Shown piece after piece: positions 8,005 through 15,521 of a stretch of DNA of 64,000 nt. Position numbers and translations under genes: made by a program. Position 1 is the first letter of the stretch. Every line of letters begins with the position of its first letter. The notes under the pieces were generated by a model. The model ran no database searches, had not been told where the DNA came from, and saw nothing but the letters and a program-made list of their open reading frames with translations. Origin of the DNA: Bacteroidia bacterium (lineage in GTDB: Bacteria > Bacteroidota > Bacteroidia > SpSt-205); assembly GCA_026414975.1 (NCBI GenBank), contig JAOAHZ010000006.1, forward strand, positions 1 to 64,000, in the 5' to 3' direction.

Positions 8005-8976
8005 GTGTATCCTCTCACCTTGGCTGGTAAGGTCCAGCTCTTTTTAGATGCGCTTGCTCTATACTGGAGAGGTGTATTGGTTTTTTCGGTTGTAGTAACC
8101 TCTATATTTTCTTATATAGTCCTCTCGGCTCCCGACCTATATGTGTGCGAAGTAGAATTTGTCCCACCTGATTTCAGCATGGCGTCCCCTCTGCTTGAGC
8201 ATGCGGCTCTCATACCTGGCAACTCAGCTGATTTAGAGCGCACTTATAGCTACCTCCAGTCCTATTCACTAAGGCAGGAGCTAATAGATACCTTCAAACT
8301 ATACTCTCACTACGGTCTGGATAAGATAGAAGATCCTCGTCGTCGCGGTAAAAAGCTAAAATCTATGATTGAGGAAAGCATTCATATTCGTATTACGAAA
8401 AACGCTACTATTCTTATTCAGATTACCGACCCTAACCCTGAGTTTGCCTACAAGGTGGCTGGCTTCTTTCAGAGAAAGGTTGAATCTTTCTGCAGAAGCG
8501 CCATTGGTATGGATAAAGCCCTTGCCGAAACAGAACAACAGCTTCAGGAGCTGCTGAGTGAAATAAAAAATTTAGAACAAACTTTATCAGAGCTGAGGGT
8601 TAGATACAAAATTATTACTTCGGGACCGTCAGCCTTAGGTATGCCTCAGGTACCGTCTCCGGAGGCATTCGCAGAATACGATAAAGTACTTAGCTTAGAA
8701 AGCCGGCTGGTTGAGCTACAAAAGGCTTATACTGGCCTTCTTGAAGAGAGAGGGCGAAGGAAAGATTTTGTGCGAGTCTACCCTAGTCCCATTTTCGTGA
8801 TACAACCCCCATACAAACCCATATATCCAATTAACACCAACCCCTATCTACTCATTGGATTGGCTTTTCTAAGTAGCTTTGGATTTGCAGTTGCAGTAAC
8901 AGCATACGCTTATCACATAGGGCTTTTTAGAAGAAACACCAAAGCAGAAGTGTCAGAAGTTTATTCTGTGTCTTAG
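8005..8976 (+). CDS. Wzz-like polysaccharide chain-length determinant (copy 2)
   Basis: A 323-residue paralogue of the preceding gene, separated by 5 nt and starting with GTG. It has two membrane segments (about 25-42 and 288-308), the shared CEVEFVPPDF, DLERTYSYLQS and DPNPEFAYK motifs, a central coiled coil rich in Glu, Leu and Lys (about 165-250), and the Pro-rich YPSPIFVIQPPYKPIYP before the second segment. It is probably co-transcribed and may form a mixed ring with copy 1, which is inference. Its 3' end overlaps the end of aroQ by 4 nt. Confidence 0.75.
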   Translation: MYPLTLAGKVQLFLDALALYWRGVLVFSVVVTSIFSYIVLSAPDLYVCEVEFVPPDFSMASPLLEHAALIPGNSADLERTYSYLQSYSLRQELIDTFKLYSHYGLDKIEDPRRRGKKLKSMIEESIHIRITKNATILIQITDPNPEFAYKVAGFFQRKVESFCRSAIGMDKALAETEQQLQELLSEIKNLEQTLSELRVRYKIITSGPSALGMPQVPSPEAFAEYDKVLSLESRLVELQKAYTGLLEERGRRKDFVRVYPSPIFVIQPPYKPIYPINTNPYLLIGLAFLSSFGFAVAVTAYAYHIGLFRRNTKAEVSEVYSVS

Positions 8977-9398
8977 TCCCGCAAGAGGGCTATTAGAGCC
9001 AACTCATACCCTAACCATCCTAAACCACTGATTACCCCGCGGCATGCTTGTGCAGTGATGAGGCGCTGGCGAAATCGCTCTCGCTGATGTATAGGACTGT
9101 AATGCACCTCTATACATGGTTTTCCACATCCGAGAAGGGCGTCGTATAAGGCGTAACTTGTATGAGCCAAAGCTCCTGGATTAAGGATGAGGGCATCGTA
9201 CTGGTCTGTCTCCCATATCCAGTCTACGAGTTGGCCTTCGTAAGAGCTCTCTAAGTAGGTGAGTTCAGCTTGATGGGCGTAGGTATTGCGTAGGTATCCC
9301 CAGAAATCCGACCAAGGCTGACTTCCATACCACATAGGCTCGCGTCCACTGCCAATCTGCGCTACATTTGGGCCATGAAGGATTCGGATTCGTTTCAC
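8973..9398 (-). CDS. aroQ: Type II 3-dehydroquinate dehydratase
   Basis: Third step of the shikimate pathway. The 141-residue protein has the family order: HGPNVAQIG with REPMWYGS (Tyr24 is the expected catalytic Tyr), ESSYEGQLVDWI, LNPGALAHTSYAL, EVHYSPIHQRERFR with the catalytic His, and GLGWLGYELAL at the end. The start is GTG 9398, 5 nt after a perfect -7 box that lies inside the divergent xerC gene. The first 24 nt overlap the first 24 nt of xerC on the other strand. Confidence 0.93.
   Translation of the reverse strand: MKRIRILHGPNVAQIGSGREPMWYGSQPWSDFWGYLRNTYAHQAELTYLESSYEGQLVDWIWETDQYDALILNPGALAHTSYALYDALLGCGKPCIEVHYSPIHQRERFRQRLITAQACRGVISGLGWLGYELALIALLRD
9363..9370 (+). promoter_or_regulatory. 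-7 element TACATTTG of xerC/xerD
   Basis: Perfect TAnnTTTG ending 4 nt before ATG 9375. It lies within the aroQ coding sequence. Confidence 0.62.
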
Positions 9399-10271
9399 CT
9401 CACCAAAGATATCTTGACTGAGTGGCTTCAGTACCTTCAGATAGAAAGAGGACTTCGTTCAGCCACTCTCCAAGCGTATGCAAGGGATATAAAGCCTTTT
9501 GTAGATGATCGGCTGAGCCAAACTCATCTTCAAGAAAAGCTGAGCCTTCTGTCTCGGACCAACGAATGGCAGGCTATCACTGTAGCTCGTAAGCTTGCGG
9601 CTTTACGCAGTCTACTGCGATTTTTGTACGAAGCCGGATATGTCTCTACGGATTGGTCAGACTTTTGGGAGAATCCGCGTTTCTGGCGAAAGGTGCCTAC
9701 TTACCTCACTCCACAGGAAGCTCAAAAGCTGATAGATACCTATCCAACAGACCGACGCCATGGCTGGCGAAATAGACTTTTGTTGGAACTTCTGTATGGA
9801 GCAGGACTTCGCGTGAGTGAAGCATGTCAACTTCGCTTAGAGGATATAGAAACAACCGAGGAGGTGCTGCGGGTAGAAGGTAAAGGTGGAAAGGTACGCT
9901 GGGTGCCTTATGGGTCGGGGGTTCGAGTCGCTCTGGAGGCTTATTGGCCTTTACGAGCGAGCTACCCTTCTCGGGGTACGACCATTTTACTACTGAGTCA
10001 AAAAGGTGGGCCGCTAACTCGCGTACAGGCCTTCACTATCGTAAGACAAGCGGCCATTCTAACGGGCATAGGACGACCTATCAGTCCCCATGCCTTAAGG
10101 CATAGCTATGCTACCCACTTATTGCTTAGTGGGATGGATATAGCCTATCTCCAGAGGCTTCTGGGGCACGCTTCCCTTACGACGACGCAGCACTATCTTC
10201 AGCTTTTGCCTGGGGAGTTGTCTCAGATCCTAAGGCACTACCACCCCCGCGCAAAAGAAGTCCCAAAATAA
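9375..10271 (+). CDS. Tyrosine recombinase XerC/XerD
   Basis: Site-specific recombinase that resolves chromosome dimers at dif. The 298-residue protein has a SAM-like N-terminal core-binding domain (about 10-90) and a C-terminal catalytic domain with the full set of residues: Arg146 (GAGLRVSEAC), Lys173 region (GKGGKVRW), His239 and Arg242 (PHALRHSYATH), His265 (LLGHASL) and Tyr274 (TTTQHYL). There is no att site, phage gene or excisionase nearby, so it is a housekeeping recombinase rather than an integrase. Whether it is XerC or XerD cannot be settled here. The 3' end overlaps the convergent membrane-protein gene by 95 nt. Confidence 0.92.
   Translation: MKDSDSFHLTKDILTEWLQYLQIERGLRSATLQAYARDIKPFVDDRLSQTHLQEKLSLLSRTNEWQAITVARKLAALRSLLRFLYEAGYVSTDWSDFWENPRFWRKVPTYLTPQEAQKLIDTYPTDRRHGWRNRLLLELLYGAGLRVSEACQLRLEDIETTEEVLRVEGKGGKVRWVPYGSGVRVALEAYWPLRASYPSRGTTILLLSQKGGPLTRVQAFTIVRQAAILTGIGRPISPHALRHSYATHLLLSGMDIAYLQRLLGHASLTTTQHYLQLLPGELSQILRHYHPRAKEVPK
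9404..9411 (-). promoter_or_regulatory. -7 element TATCTTTG of aroQ
   Basis: Perfect TAnnTTTG on the minus strand ending 5 nt before GTG 9398. It lies within the xerC coding sequence. Confidence 0.62.
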
Positions 10272-10809
10272 GCCCGTATATCATTCCTAATACTCCTAAC
10301 ACCTTCATTCTATCTATCACAACCTTATCTAAATGGGCTTGACGGGCTCTGTATGCCCGATAAAGTTCTATCTGCTGGTTTATCAATCGCTCCTGCTGCT
10401 CTACCGGCACGTCCACGCGTCCGCTTTCCGACTGAGCTCTGAAGTAAGCTCGTAGAGCTGCCGCGCGCTTTTCTGGGTAAGCTTCATAGGCTTCTCTCAA
10501 GAGAGGCTCTATCAGTCTCTCGCCCAGAGCTTTGAGAGGAGCGCTTAGAAGACTCACGCCTAAAACCCAGAGAATGATGCGTACGGGGTCTAAATAGCCC
10601 CATCGGCGCATACGCAGCAGGGCTAAGGCCAAGACCATCAAAAGCCAGATGCCTCCTACTAGCAACAGAAGCTGACCTGCCATAACATCATACACAACTC
10701 CACTTTGCCAAACTGCGTAATCTATCCCCAAAGCCCCCATCACATGCAAAAGTGTCGCCCATAGAGCTGTTTGTATCCAGACCCTAAGAGGTAATAAATG
10801 AGCTTCCAT
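10177..10809 (-). CDS. Predicted integral membrane protein, function unknown
   Basis: A 210-residue protein with about four hydrophobic segments: 10-30, 42-62, 77-95 and 168-187. A charged, helical, probably soluble stretch of about 60 residues lies between the third and fourth (EAYPEKRAAALRAYFRA to HLDKVV). The topology resembles the DUF4199 family common in Bacteroidota, but I am not sure of that assignment. It overlaps the upstream DUF1599 gene by 26 nt and is probably co-transcribed with it. Its last 95 nt are antisense to the end of xerC. Confidence 0.65.
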   Translation of the reverse strand: MEAHLLPLRVWIQTALWATLLHVMGALGIDYAVWQSGVVYDVMAGQLLLLVGGIWLLMVLALALLRMRRWGYLDPVRIILWVLGVSLLSAPLKALGERLIEPLLREAYEAYPEKRAAALRAYFRAQSESGRVDVPVEQQERLINQQIELYRAYRARQAHLDKVVIDRMKVLGVLGMIYGLILGLLLRGGGSALGSETTPQAKAEDSAASS

Positions 10810-11296
10810 ATCGGCTTAGATAGAGAAGGGCATAATTCATTATGTCAAACAGATTATCTGCAATAGAGGTTGCATACTGCTGGGGATTCATATCCATTTG
10901 CTTTAAGCGAGCCAGCTTCATGAGAATGAATTCAATAAAAGTAAGAGGACGCATGTCTTGCCATGCATCCCCATAGTCTAGGTTTTTTTTTATCAAAAGG
11001 GTTTGAGCTTCGGTGTATATGTCAGACAAGGCTTTATCTGGAGAGATACCTCTTAGCTTAGTCAAAGCGAGAGCCGAGTAGTTAGCTAAGGCAAGCCAAT
11101 CATGTAAGATGGCTTCCCCCGTAGCGGGTTCCCGGCTCTCCGTGAGAAGGGTCCGAATGCGGCTGGCCTTAATGTGCAGCATGTCTATAAGAGAGGGCAG
11201 AGATAGCTCTTTCCAGCTCTCGCCGTATTGGCTGCGCTTCTGAGCGAAAATGTCAAGAGCTTGCTGACGCCAAAAGGAATAGTTGGGGGGAAGCAC
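10784..11296 (-). CDS. DUF1599-family protein (nucleotide-modification-associated domain)
   Basis: The 170-residue protein carries the DUF1599 signature twice: KRSQYGESWKELSLPSLIDMLHIKASRIR near the start and KKNLDYGDAWQDMRPLTFIEFILMKLARL in the second half. DUF1599 proteins are MazG/dUTPase-like helical proteins. The open frame runs upstream through a tRNA gene, which is not credible as protein. The first usable start after the tRNA is GTG 11296, 23 nt from its 3' end. I see no -7 box in that gap, so the gene is probably transcribed together with the tRNA. Confidence 0.78.
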   Translation of the reverse strand: MLPPNYSFWRQQALDIFAQKRSQYGESWKELSLPSLIDMLHIKASRIRTLLTESREPATGEAILHDWLALANYSALALTKLRGISPDKALSDIYTEAQTLLIKKNLDYGDAWQDMRPLTFIEFILMKLARLKQMDMNPQQYATSIADNLFDIMNYALLYLSRYGSSFITS

Positions 11297-11319
11297 GGAG
11301 CTAACTCGTAGTGTTAGAG

Positions 11320-11401
11320 TGCCGAAGGTGGGACTCGAACCCACACGGGAAACCCCACACGCCCCTGAAACGTGCGCGTCTACCAGTTCCGCCACTTCGG
11401 C
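11320..11401 (-). tRNA. tRNA-Leu (anticodon CAG)
   Basis: The reverse complement folds as an 82-nt class II tRNA. The acceptor stem GCCGAAG pairs with CTTCGGC, with discriminator A at 11320. The D arm contains GGCGGAACTGGTAGACGC. The anticodon stem CACGT/GCGTG frames the loop TTCAGGG with anticodon CAG. A long variable arm (TGTGGGGTTTCCCGT) follows, then the T arm GTGGGTTCGAGTCCCAC. CCA is not encoded; CTC follows the discriminator. Confidence 0.96.
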
Positions 11402-11411
11402 TGGGTTAGGG

Positions 11412-11419
11412 CAAAAGTA
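11412..11419 (-). promoter_or_regulatory. -7 element TACTTTTG of the tRNA-Leu transcript
   Basis: Perfect TAnnTTTG on the minus strand, ending 10 nt before the mature 5' end of the tRNA. This leaves room for a short 5' leader to be removed by RNase P. Confidence 0.65.
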
Positions 11420-11686
11420 CGAGAAAAAATCTGAGCTACCGCTCAAGATCACTCTCCTGAGGGGTGGCCTCTAAGATGGGAGAGCCTTTGCCTCAAACCG
11501 AGCAAGCAAAAAGCAAATGGGTCGGTCAGCTCCTTATTTTTTCCCTTCAAGGGTTCTGCTTCTTAGGCTCTTTATACCCGCTCTAAAGGATTACGAAGGT
11601 CTTCTGTTTCGTAGAGAGGTGGAGATGAGAGTACTTGGGGCCGCTTTTATTGCCAAAGAGGAACTACTATCTAACAGTTCGCTGCC
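11420..11686. other. Intergenic stretch without a recognised gene
   Basis: This covers the gap between the tRNA promoter and the end of the fRMsr gene. It holds a 5-bp hairpin (TGAGC, loop TACC, GCTCA) near 11431-11444. I find no credible coding frame; the open plus-strand frame at 11517 looks like chance and runs antisense into the fRMsr gene. No RNA family is recognised. Confidence 0.5.
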
Positions 11687-12163
11687 TCATGACCTCCAGA
11701 TGGCATGGGCGATTTTGTCAGCGATAGCTCCTAATAGGGCGCGGTCTGATTCGTCAAATGCTCCCACCTGGTTGCCATCTATGTCAATTTGACCAATGAT
11801 GTCGCCGCTCTCAGGATGATAAATCAGTACGACTATCTCTGAGAGCGTTTCTGGGTTGCAGGCAAGGTAGTTAGTACAAGTCCGGACATCAGCGACTATC
11901 TGGTCTTTTCTCTCTGCCACAGCTGTACCGCACACACCGCGTCCCACGGGAATGCATGTATGCTCGGTTGGCGGACCGGCATAAGGGCCTAACTTGAGTT
12001 CCTCCCCTTCCAGCCAGTAGATACCCACCCAGTAAGCATGAGGTATGCGATCATGTAAAAACTGCATAAGATCCGACAACCGATTTTCTATAGGGCGCTC
12101 TGCTTGGGCTAATATGGCCTCGCTCTCCGATAAGATGGTCTTTGCCACCCCTTCGCTTATCAT
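11687..12163 (-). CDS. GAF-domain free methionine-R-sulfoxide reductase (fRMsr/MsrC-like)
   Basis: A 158-residue single GAF domain with the fRMsr motifs GIYWLEGEELKLGPY, IPVGRGVCGTAVAE, ADVRT, NYLACNPETLSEIVV and IGQIDID. Cys78 (GRGVCG) and Cys102 (LACN) occupy the expected positions. The remaining family cysteine, usually in ACTRIP, appears here as THTC-like (Cys70), about two residues closer to Cys78, with His in the usual place. The family reduces free Met-(R)-sulfoxide. It has its own -7 box 4 nt before the ATG. Confidence 0.82.
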   Translation of the reverse strand: MISEGVAKTILSESEAILAQAERPIENRLSDLMQFLHDRIPHAYWVGIYWLEGEELKLGPYAGPPTEHTCIPVGRGVCGTAVAERKDQIVADVRTCTNYLACNPETLSEIVVLIYHPESGDIIGQIDIDGNQVGAFDESDRALLGAIADKIAHAIWRS

Positions 12164-12167
12164 GGCT

Positions 12168-12175
12168 CAAAGGTA
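12168..12175 (-). promoter_or_regulatory. -7 element TACCTTTG of the fRMsr gene
   Basis: Perfect TAnnTTTG on the minus strand ending 4 nt before ATG 12163. Confidence 0.65.
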
Positions 12176-12203
12176 ACAAAGCATTTCTGAGGTTCGAGCC
12201 TTC

Positions 12204-14504
12204 TTACGGTACAAGTATGCGCAGAACTTGTGCCTCCATGCGTACAATGTAAGGGCCGGGCGGGAGAGGGACTGGTTGCTCGCCTGGCGTCATGTTTGTC
12301 TTCCAGACAAGTTGGCCTGCTGGATTGAAGGCTTCTAGGGTAGCGGTGTATCCATTTGGAGCTGAAAGGATTAGGGTGCTCCGAGTCGCATCGTAGATCA
12401 AGCGCGGGGTAGAGGGTAGAGGCAGCAGTTCTATGGTGTTAGAGTAGGTGGCCTGACCTCCATCCTCGTCTGTACGGAGGCGATAAAACCAGCGCTCTGT
12501 TGAGGGAGGATATCTATCCTCGTAAACGTAGAGAGAGTTCTGGCCTTTAGCTGGCGTGTAACCAATGGGTATAAATCGGCCTTCCTCGGTGGCCCGCTCT
12601 ATCCAGTAGCCCTTTACGCCCGCCTCTACAGCGACTGCCCACTCTAAGAGGTTATAGCCTTCATACACTTTTCCTCGTATGGGGGCGGCCCAGACGATCG
12701 GTAGGACGGTGCAGAATAGGGTGCTTTGATCGCGGCAATAAGGATACCTGGATGAGACGGCCGTGACTTGAAAAGTGATATTCACAGCGTTTCCATTCTG
12801 GACTACGGGAAAAGTGAGAATAACCTCAGTCCACTGAGGGTCGCTGGTATTTATCACGGTATCTATGGCTGGACCTAAAAGCCCAGCTGGGGTTGTACTG
12901 ACAGACCATGAGACGGATGAAAAGGGTATCTCGTGCCAAAAACGGAGCTGAACCTCCACGCCATTTGGTCCCGTGCAACTTAGAATTTGAGAGAAGACAC
13001 GCCATTTAGCGGAGTCTACGTCCATGACAAAAGTATGTTGTTCAGTGTTGGTATACCACCAGGTATTGATGACTTCAGGGTTCTGGTTATTAACGCCTCG
13101 GTTTTGCCACCTATGGCATCCGAAGGTAGGGGTAGGCTGGCAGCCGGGCGATAAGTTCTGGACCCCATCTAAGGAGTTTGCAGGGTCTGTGAGTAGGATG
13201 TCATCCCAGTAGACTCGGGGGTCAGGTAACGGTGTGTTGTTGGGTCTCAGCGTAGGTCTTACAAGGAATACGCGAAATCCATTATTGTGGTGCTCTACGT
13301 CTACCAGCGGTAGATGGGTTAGCCCAGTGAAAAACTCAAGTTGGGCATTCACTAAGGTCTGGTTGGGAATTAGGGTTCCATTGCCATCTCGCCCATCCCA
13401 GGGGATGCAATTGGGGCCAGCGTTTAAGTTCTCAATAAAGGTGCGAGGCACATAAGGAGGAGGGAAATTAAGGGTTACGGAAACTTGCCCTGGCTTGGTG
13501 AGGGAAACGTAGATACAATAGCTCTCTCGCGTACAAGGGATGACAGAAAAGGAATCTACGCTGCCTATAATCCCTGTAGGGTAGTACTCATGGTCGGGAT
13601 CGTTGAGAAAGACAGGATATTCAGGGGCAGCGGGTATTCCGCCTGCGTTGATAATATTTTGTCGGTAATCCGAGCGGCGGCGCTGCTGAGGCGTTCCTAC
13701 TGTAGAGGCTCCAAAGGAGTTACAGCTTACCTCAAATCCCCATGGTCGCATTCCGTTGAAGTTGAAGCTCGTTACAACGGAGTCCAGGGAATAGGTATAG
13801 AGGGTTCCGACGAAAGGGTTATTCCCGCCCCGAGTCGTAAAATCCCACTTACGGCTCCAGAGCCGCCCTGGTTTCGGTATCCACCCCGTGCCGTTCCAAC
13901 GAGCCACAGTAATATCGAACCATCTAAAAACCCGCTTTACATATTGGGTAGGGTTGTTATTGACAGCGAACTCTATATAGTAGTTCCCCCCTGAGCCTGA
14001 AGGTACATTGTATATGAGGGGATTATATCCGCCTGCGTAGAGCGGAGCCGGTCCTATGAGAGCCTGATTACAGGTAGTAATCCAGCCGGCTCCCATACCA
14101 CTTGTGAGCTGTATGGGGCCCATGACGATGTTGCCATTGGGATCGCGCAATCGCATCCATACGTCGTTAGCGATCGTGTTGGGGTCTGAGCCCGCGTCAG
14201 TTACTATATGAAAGCCCATATAAATACGCTCGCCGCCAGCTACTCGGATATAAAGGCGGGAGTACTCAGGACAGCTGTAGGTGGCAAAGGTCCGGAGAGG
14301 ATCTGCGTTGTCCCAGATTTGAATGTAACCGTGATTGGCGCAGTTATTGTTCATAAGCTGTCTGGTGCCCTCCGCATACAGAAGGGAGAGACATAGTATG
14401 GTTCCTATAAGGAGGAATTGCATCATAGAATACATACGCAAGATGAGAGGATGCAGTTGCCCAAAGCCCAGCCAGAGAGAGACGGACTTCGGTCTCCTCT
14501 TCAT
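12204..14504 (-). CDS. Large secreted protein with Bacteroidota-type C-terminal region
   Basis: The 766-residue protein has an export signal near residues 24-44 (MQFLLIGTILCLSLLYAEG). Translation may start at the ATG for Met24 (14435) rather than at 14504. The body is rich in Asn, Gly, Pro and Thr, with several Cys pairs and beta-sandwich-like segments and no enzyme motif I recognise. Around 650-700 a fibronectin-like module (GYWIERATEEGRFIPIGY ... RWFYRLRTDEDGG) is followed by an end resembling a T9SS sorting domain (AFNPAGQLVWKT ... PPGPYIVRM). It is likely a surface or extracellular protein of unknown role. Confidence 0.75.
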   Translation of the reverse strand: MKRRPKSVSLWLGFGQLHPLILRMYSMMQFLLIGTILCLSLLYAEGTRQLMNNNCANHGYIQIWDNADPLRTFATYSCPEYSRLYIRVAGGERIYMGFHIVTDAGSDPNTIANDVWMRLRDPNGNIVMGPIQLTSGMGAGWITTCNQALIGPAPLYAGGYNPLIYNVPSGSGGNYYIEFAVNNNPTQYVKRVFRWFDITVARWNGTGWIPKPGRLWSRKWDFTTRGGNNPFVGTLYTYSLDSVVTSFNFNGMRPWGFEVSCNSFGASTVGTPQQRRRSDYRQNIINAGGIPAAPEYPVFLNDPDHEYYPTGIIGSVDSFSVIPCTRESYCIYVSLTKPGQVSVTLNFPPPYVPRTFIENLNAGPNCIPWDGRDGNGTLIPNQTLVNAQLEFFTGLTHLPLVDVEHHNNGFRVFLVRPTLRPNNTPLPDPRVYWDDILLTDPANSLDGVQNLSPGCQPTPTFGCHRWQNRGVNNQNPEVINTWWYTNTEQHTFVMDVDSAKWRVFSQILSCTGPNGVEVQLRFWHEIPFSSVSWSVSTTPAGLLGPAIDTVINTSDPQWTEVILTFPVVQNGNAVNITFQVTAVSSRYPYCRDQSTLFCTVLPIVWAAPIRGKVYEGYNLLEWAVAVEAGVKGYWIERATEEGRFIPIGYTPAKGQNSLYVYEDRYPPSTERWFYRLRTDEDGGQATYSNTIELLPLPSTPRLIYDATRSTLILSAPNGYTATLEAFNPAGQLVWKTNMTPGEQPVPLPPGPYIVRMEAQVLRILVP

Positions 14505-14665
14505 AACACCCCTAAGTAAAACAAAACTGATGAAATTTCCAAAAGTTTGTCCTTTGCTCCATGGATGACTTTTACGCTATTCATACGACAAAGCATAGCT
14601 TGAGCCTTTATATCTATGGGTGAAGGTCGGACGGATTTCTCTCCGATGCTTTAGGTTATTTTACG

Positions 14666-14673
14666 CATATTTG
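14666..14673 (+). promoter_or_regulatory. Near-consensus -7 element CATATTTG of fur
   Basis: One mismatch to TAnnTTTG. It ends 6 nt before ATG 14680 and supports that start over the longer open frame. Confidence 0.4.
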
Positions 14674-14679
14674 GACGAT

Positions 14680-15162
14680 ATGTATCCACCTTCTCCTTTA
14701 GAGCGAGCCATACGGGCCTTAGATGAGCATATTGCTCGGAAAGGTCTGAGAAGGACCGAGGAGCGCTACGAGATTTTGCGAGCTATATACTCCGAGCTCA
14801 CTCACTTCAACGCTGAAACTTTGCATCGGCATCTTATAGGTAAGGGACTGCGTGTTAGCCGAGCTACGGTTTATAATACACTGGATTTACTCACAGAATG
14901 TGGGTTGGTCAAGCGATATAGCTTCGGAAGCGGTTATACTCTATATGAACGCAGCTTGGGACGCAGGCAACATGACCACCTTCTCTGCGTAGAGTGTGGG
15001 CATATCCAAGAGTTTTGCGATCCTCAGTTAGGCTCCATTGTCGAGAGTGTAGGGGCTCTTTTTCAAATGCGTCCTATCCGTCATGAGCTGGTCATTCATG
15101 CAGAGTGCACTCAGCCTGAATGTCCTCATCGGAGAGAAAGCGCTACCTTTGCTGAAAAATGA
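14680..15162 (+). CDS. Fur-family transcriptional regulator
   Basis: The 160-residue protein has an N-terminal winged helix (about 1-85, with FNAETLHRHLIGKG and SRATVYNTLDLL) and a C-terminal dimerisation domain with the metal-site block RQHDHLLCVECGHIQEF and a closing Cys pair (AECTQPECPHR). It is a Fur, Zur or PerR homologue; the CxxC pairs are of the structural-zinc type. The frame is open back to 14620, but MYPPSPLERAIRALDEH is a typical Fur beginning and has a near-consensus -7 box. It overlaps the STAS gene by ATGA. Confidence 0.9.
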   Translation: MYPPSPLERAIRALDEHIARKGLRRTEERYEILRAIYSELTHFNAETLHRHLIGKGLRVSRATVYNTLDLLTECGLVKRYSFGSGYTLYERSLGRRQHDHLLCVECGHIQEFCDPQLGSIVESVGALFQMRPIRHELVIHAECTQPECPHRRESATFAEK

Positions 15163-15521
15163 GCTTCAATCCAGACCTTCATATGACATATACGCAGGAG
15201 ACCAAGGGTAAGGTGATTATATTTCGTTTGGAGGGCAGCCTTATGGGCGATTCTACTCAGCAACAGTTTAAGGATGCCCTATTGAGCCAGCTGGATGCAG
15301 GCCAAAAACATTTTATCTTAGACCTCTCGGCGGTTCGAAACGTCAATAGCTCAGGCTTAGGTTCTCTCATCACTCTTTTCTCTCGGACTCGGTCGGCGGG
15401 GGGTGATTTCATTTTGGCTTCTGTTCCGGCTAATGTGCGTAATCTCTTGCATATCACGCGTTTAGACACTGTTTTCCCTGTACGAGAGACGGTACAGGAG
15501 GCTCTCCAAGCGATTCAGTGA
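15159..15521 (+). CDS. STAS-domain anti-sigma factor antagonist
   Basis: A 120-residue single STAS domain of the SpoIIAA/RsbV type. It has the VIIFRLEGSLMGDS strand, the HFILDLSAVRNVNSSGLG switch region with the phosphorylatable Ser of NSSG, and FILASVPANVRNLLHITRLD. Partners would be a Ser/Thr kinase or phosphatase of the RsbW/RsbU type, but none is in the window. It overlaps fur at its start and purA at its end by 4 nt each, so the three are one transcription unit. Confidence 0.9.
   Translation: MSFNPDLHMTYTQETKGKVIIFRLEGSLMGDSTQQQFKDALLSQLDAGQKHFILDLSAVRNVNSSGLGSLITLFSRTRSAGGDFILASVPANVRNLLHITRLDTVFPVRETVQEALQAIQ

Noticed and set aside
9375-10271. Integrase of a mobile element next to a tRNA
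   Set aside because: The tRNA is about 1 kb away, no direct repeats, phage or accessory genes lie between, and the protein has standard XerC/D length and motifs.
11320-11452. N-terminal extension of the DUF1599 protein up to 11452
   Set aside because: These codons coincide with the tRNA-Leu gene, which folds fully. The protein must start after it.
11517-11792. 91-codon plus-strand frame before the fRMsr gene
   Set aside because: Its second half is antisense to fRMsr, it has no -7 box, and it has no recognisable features.
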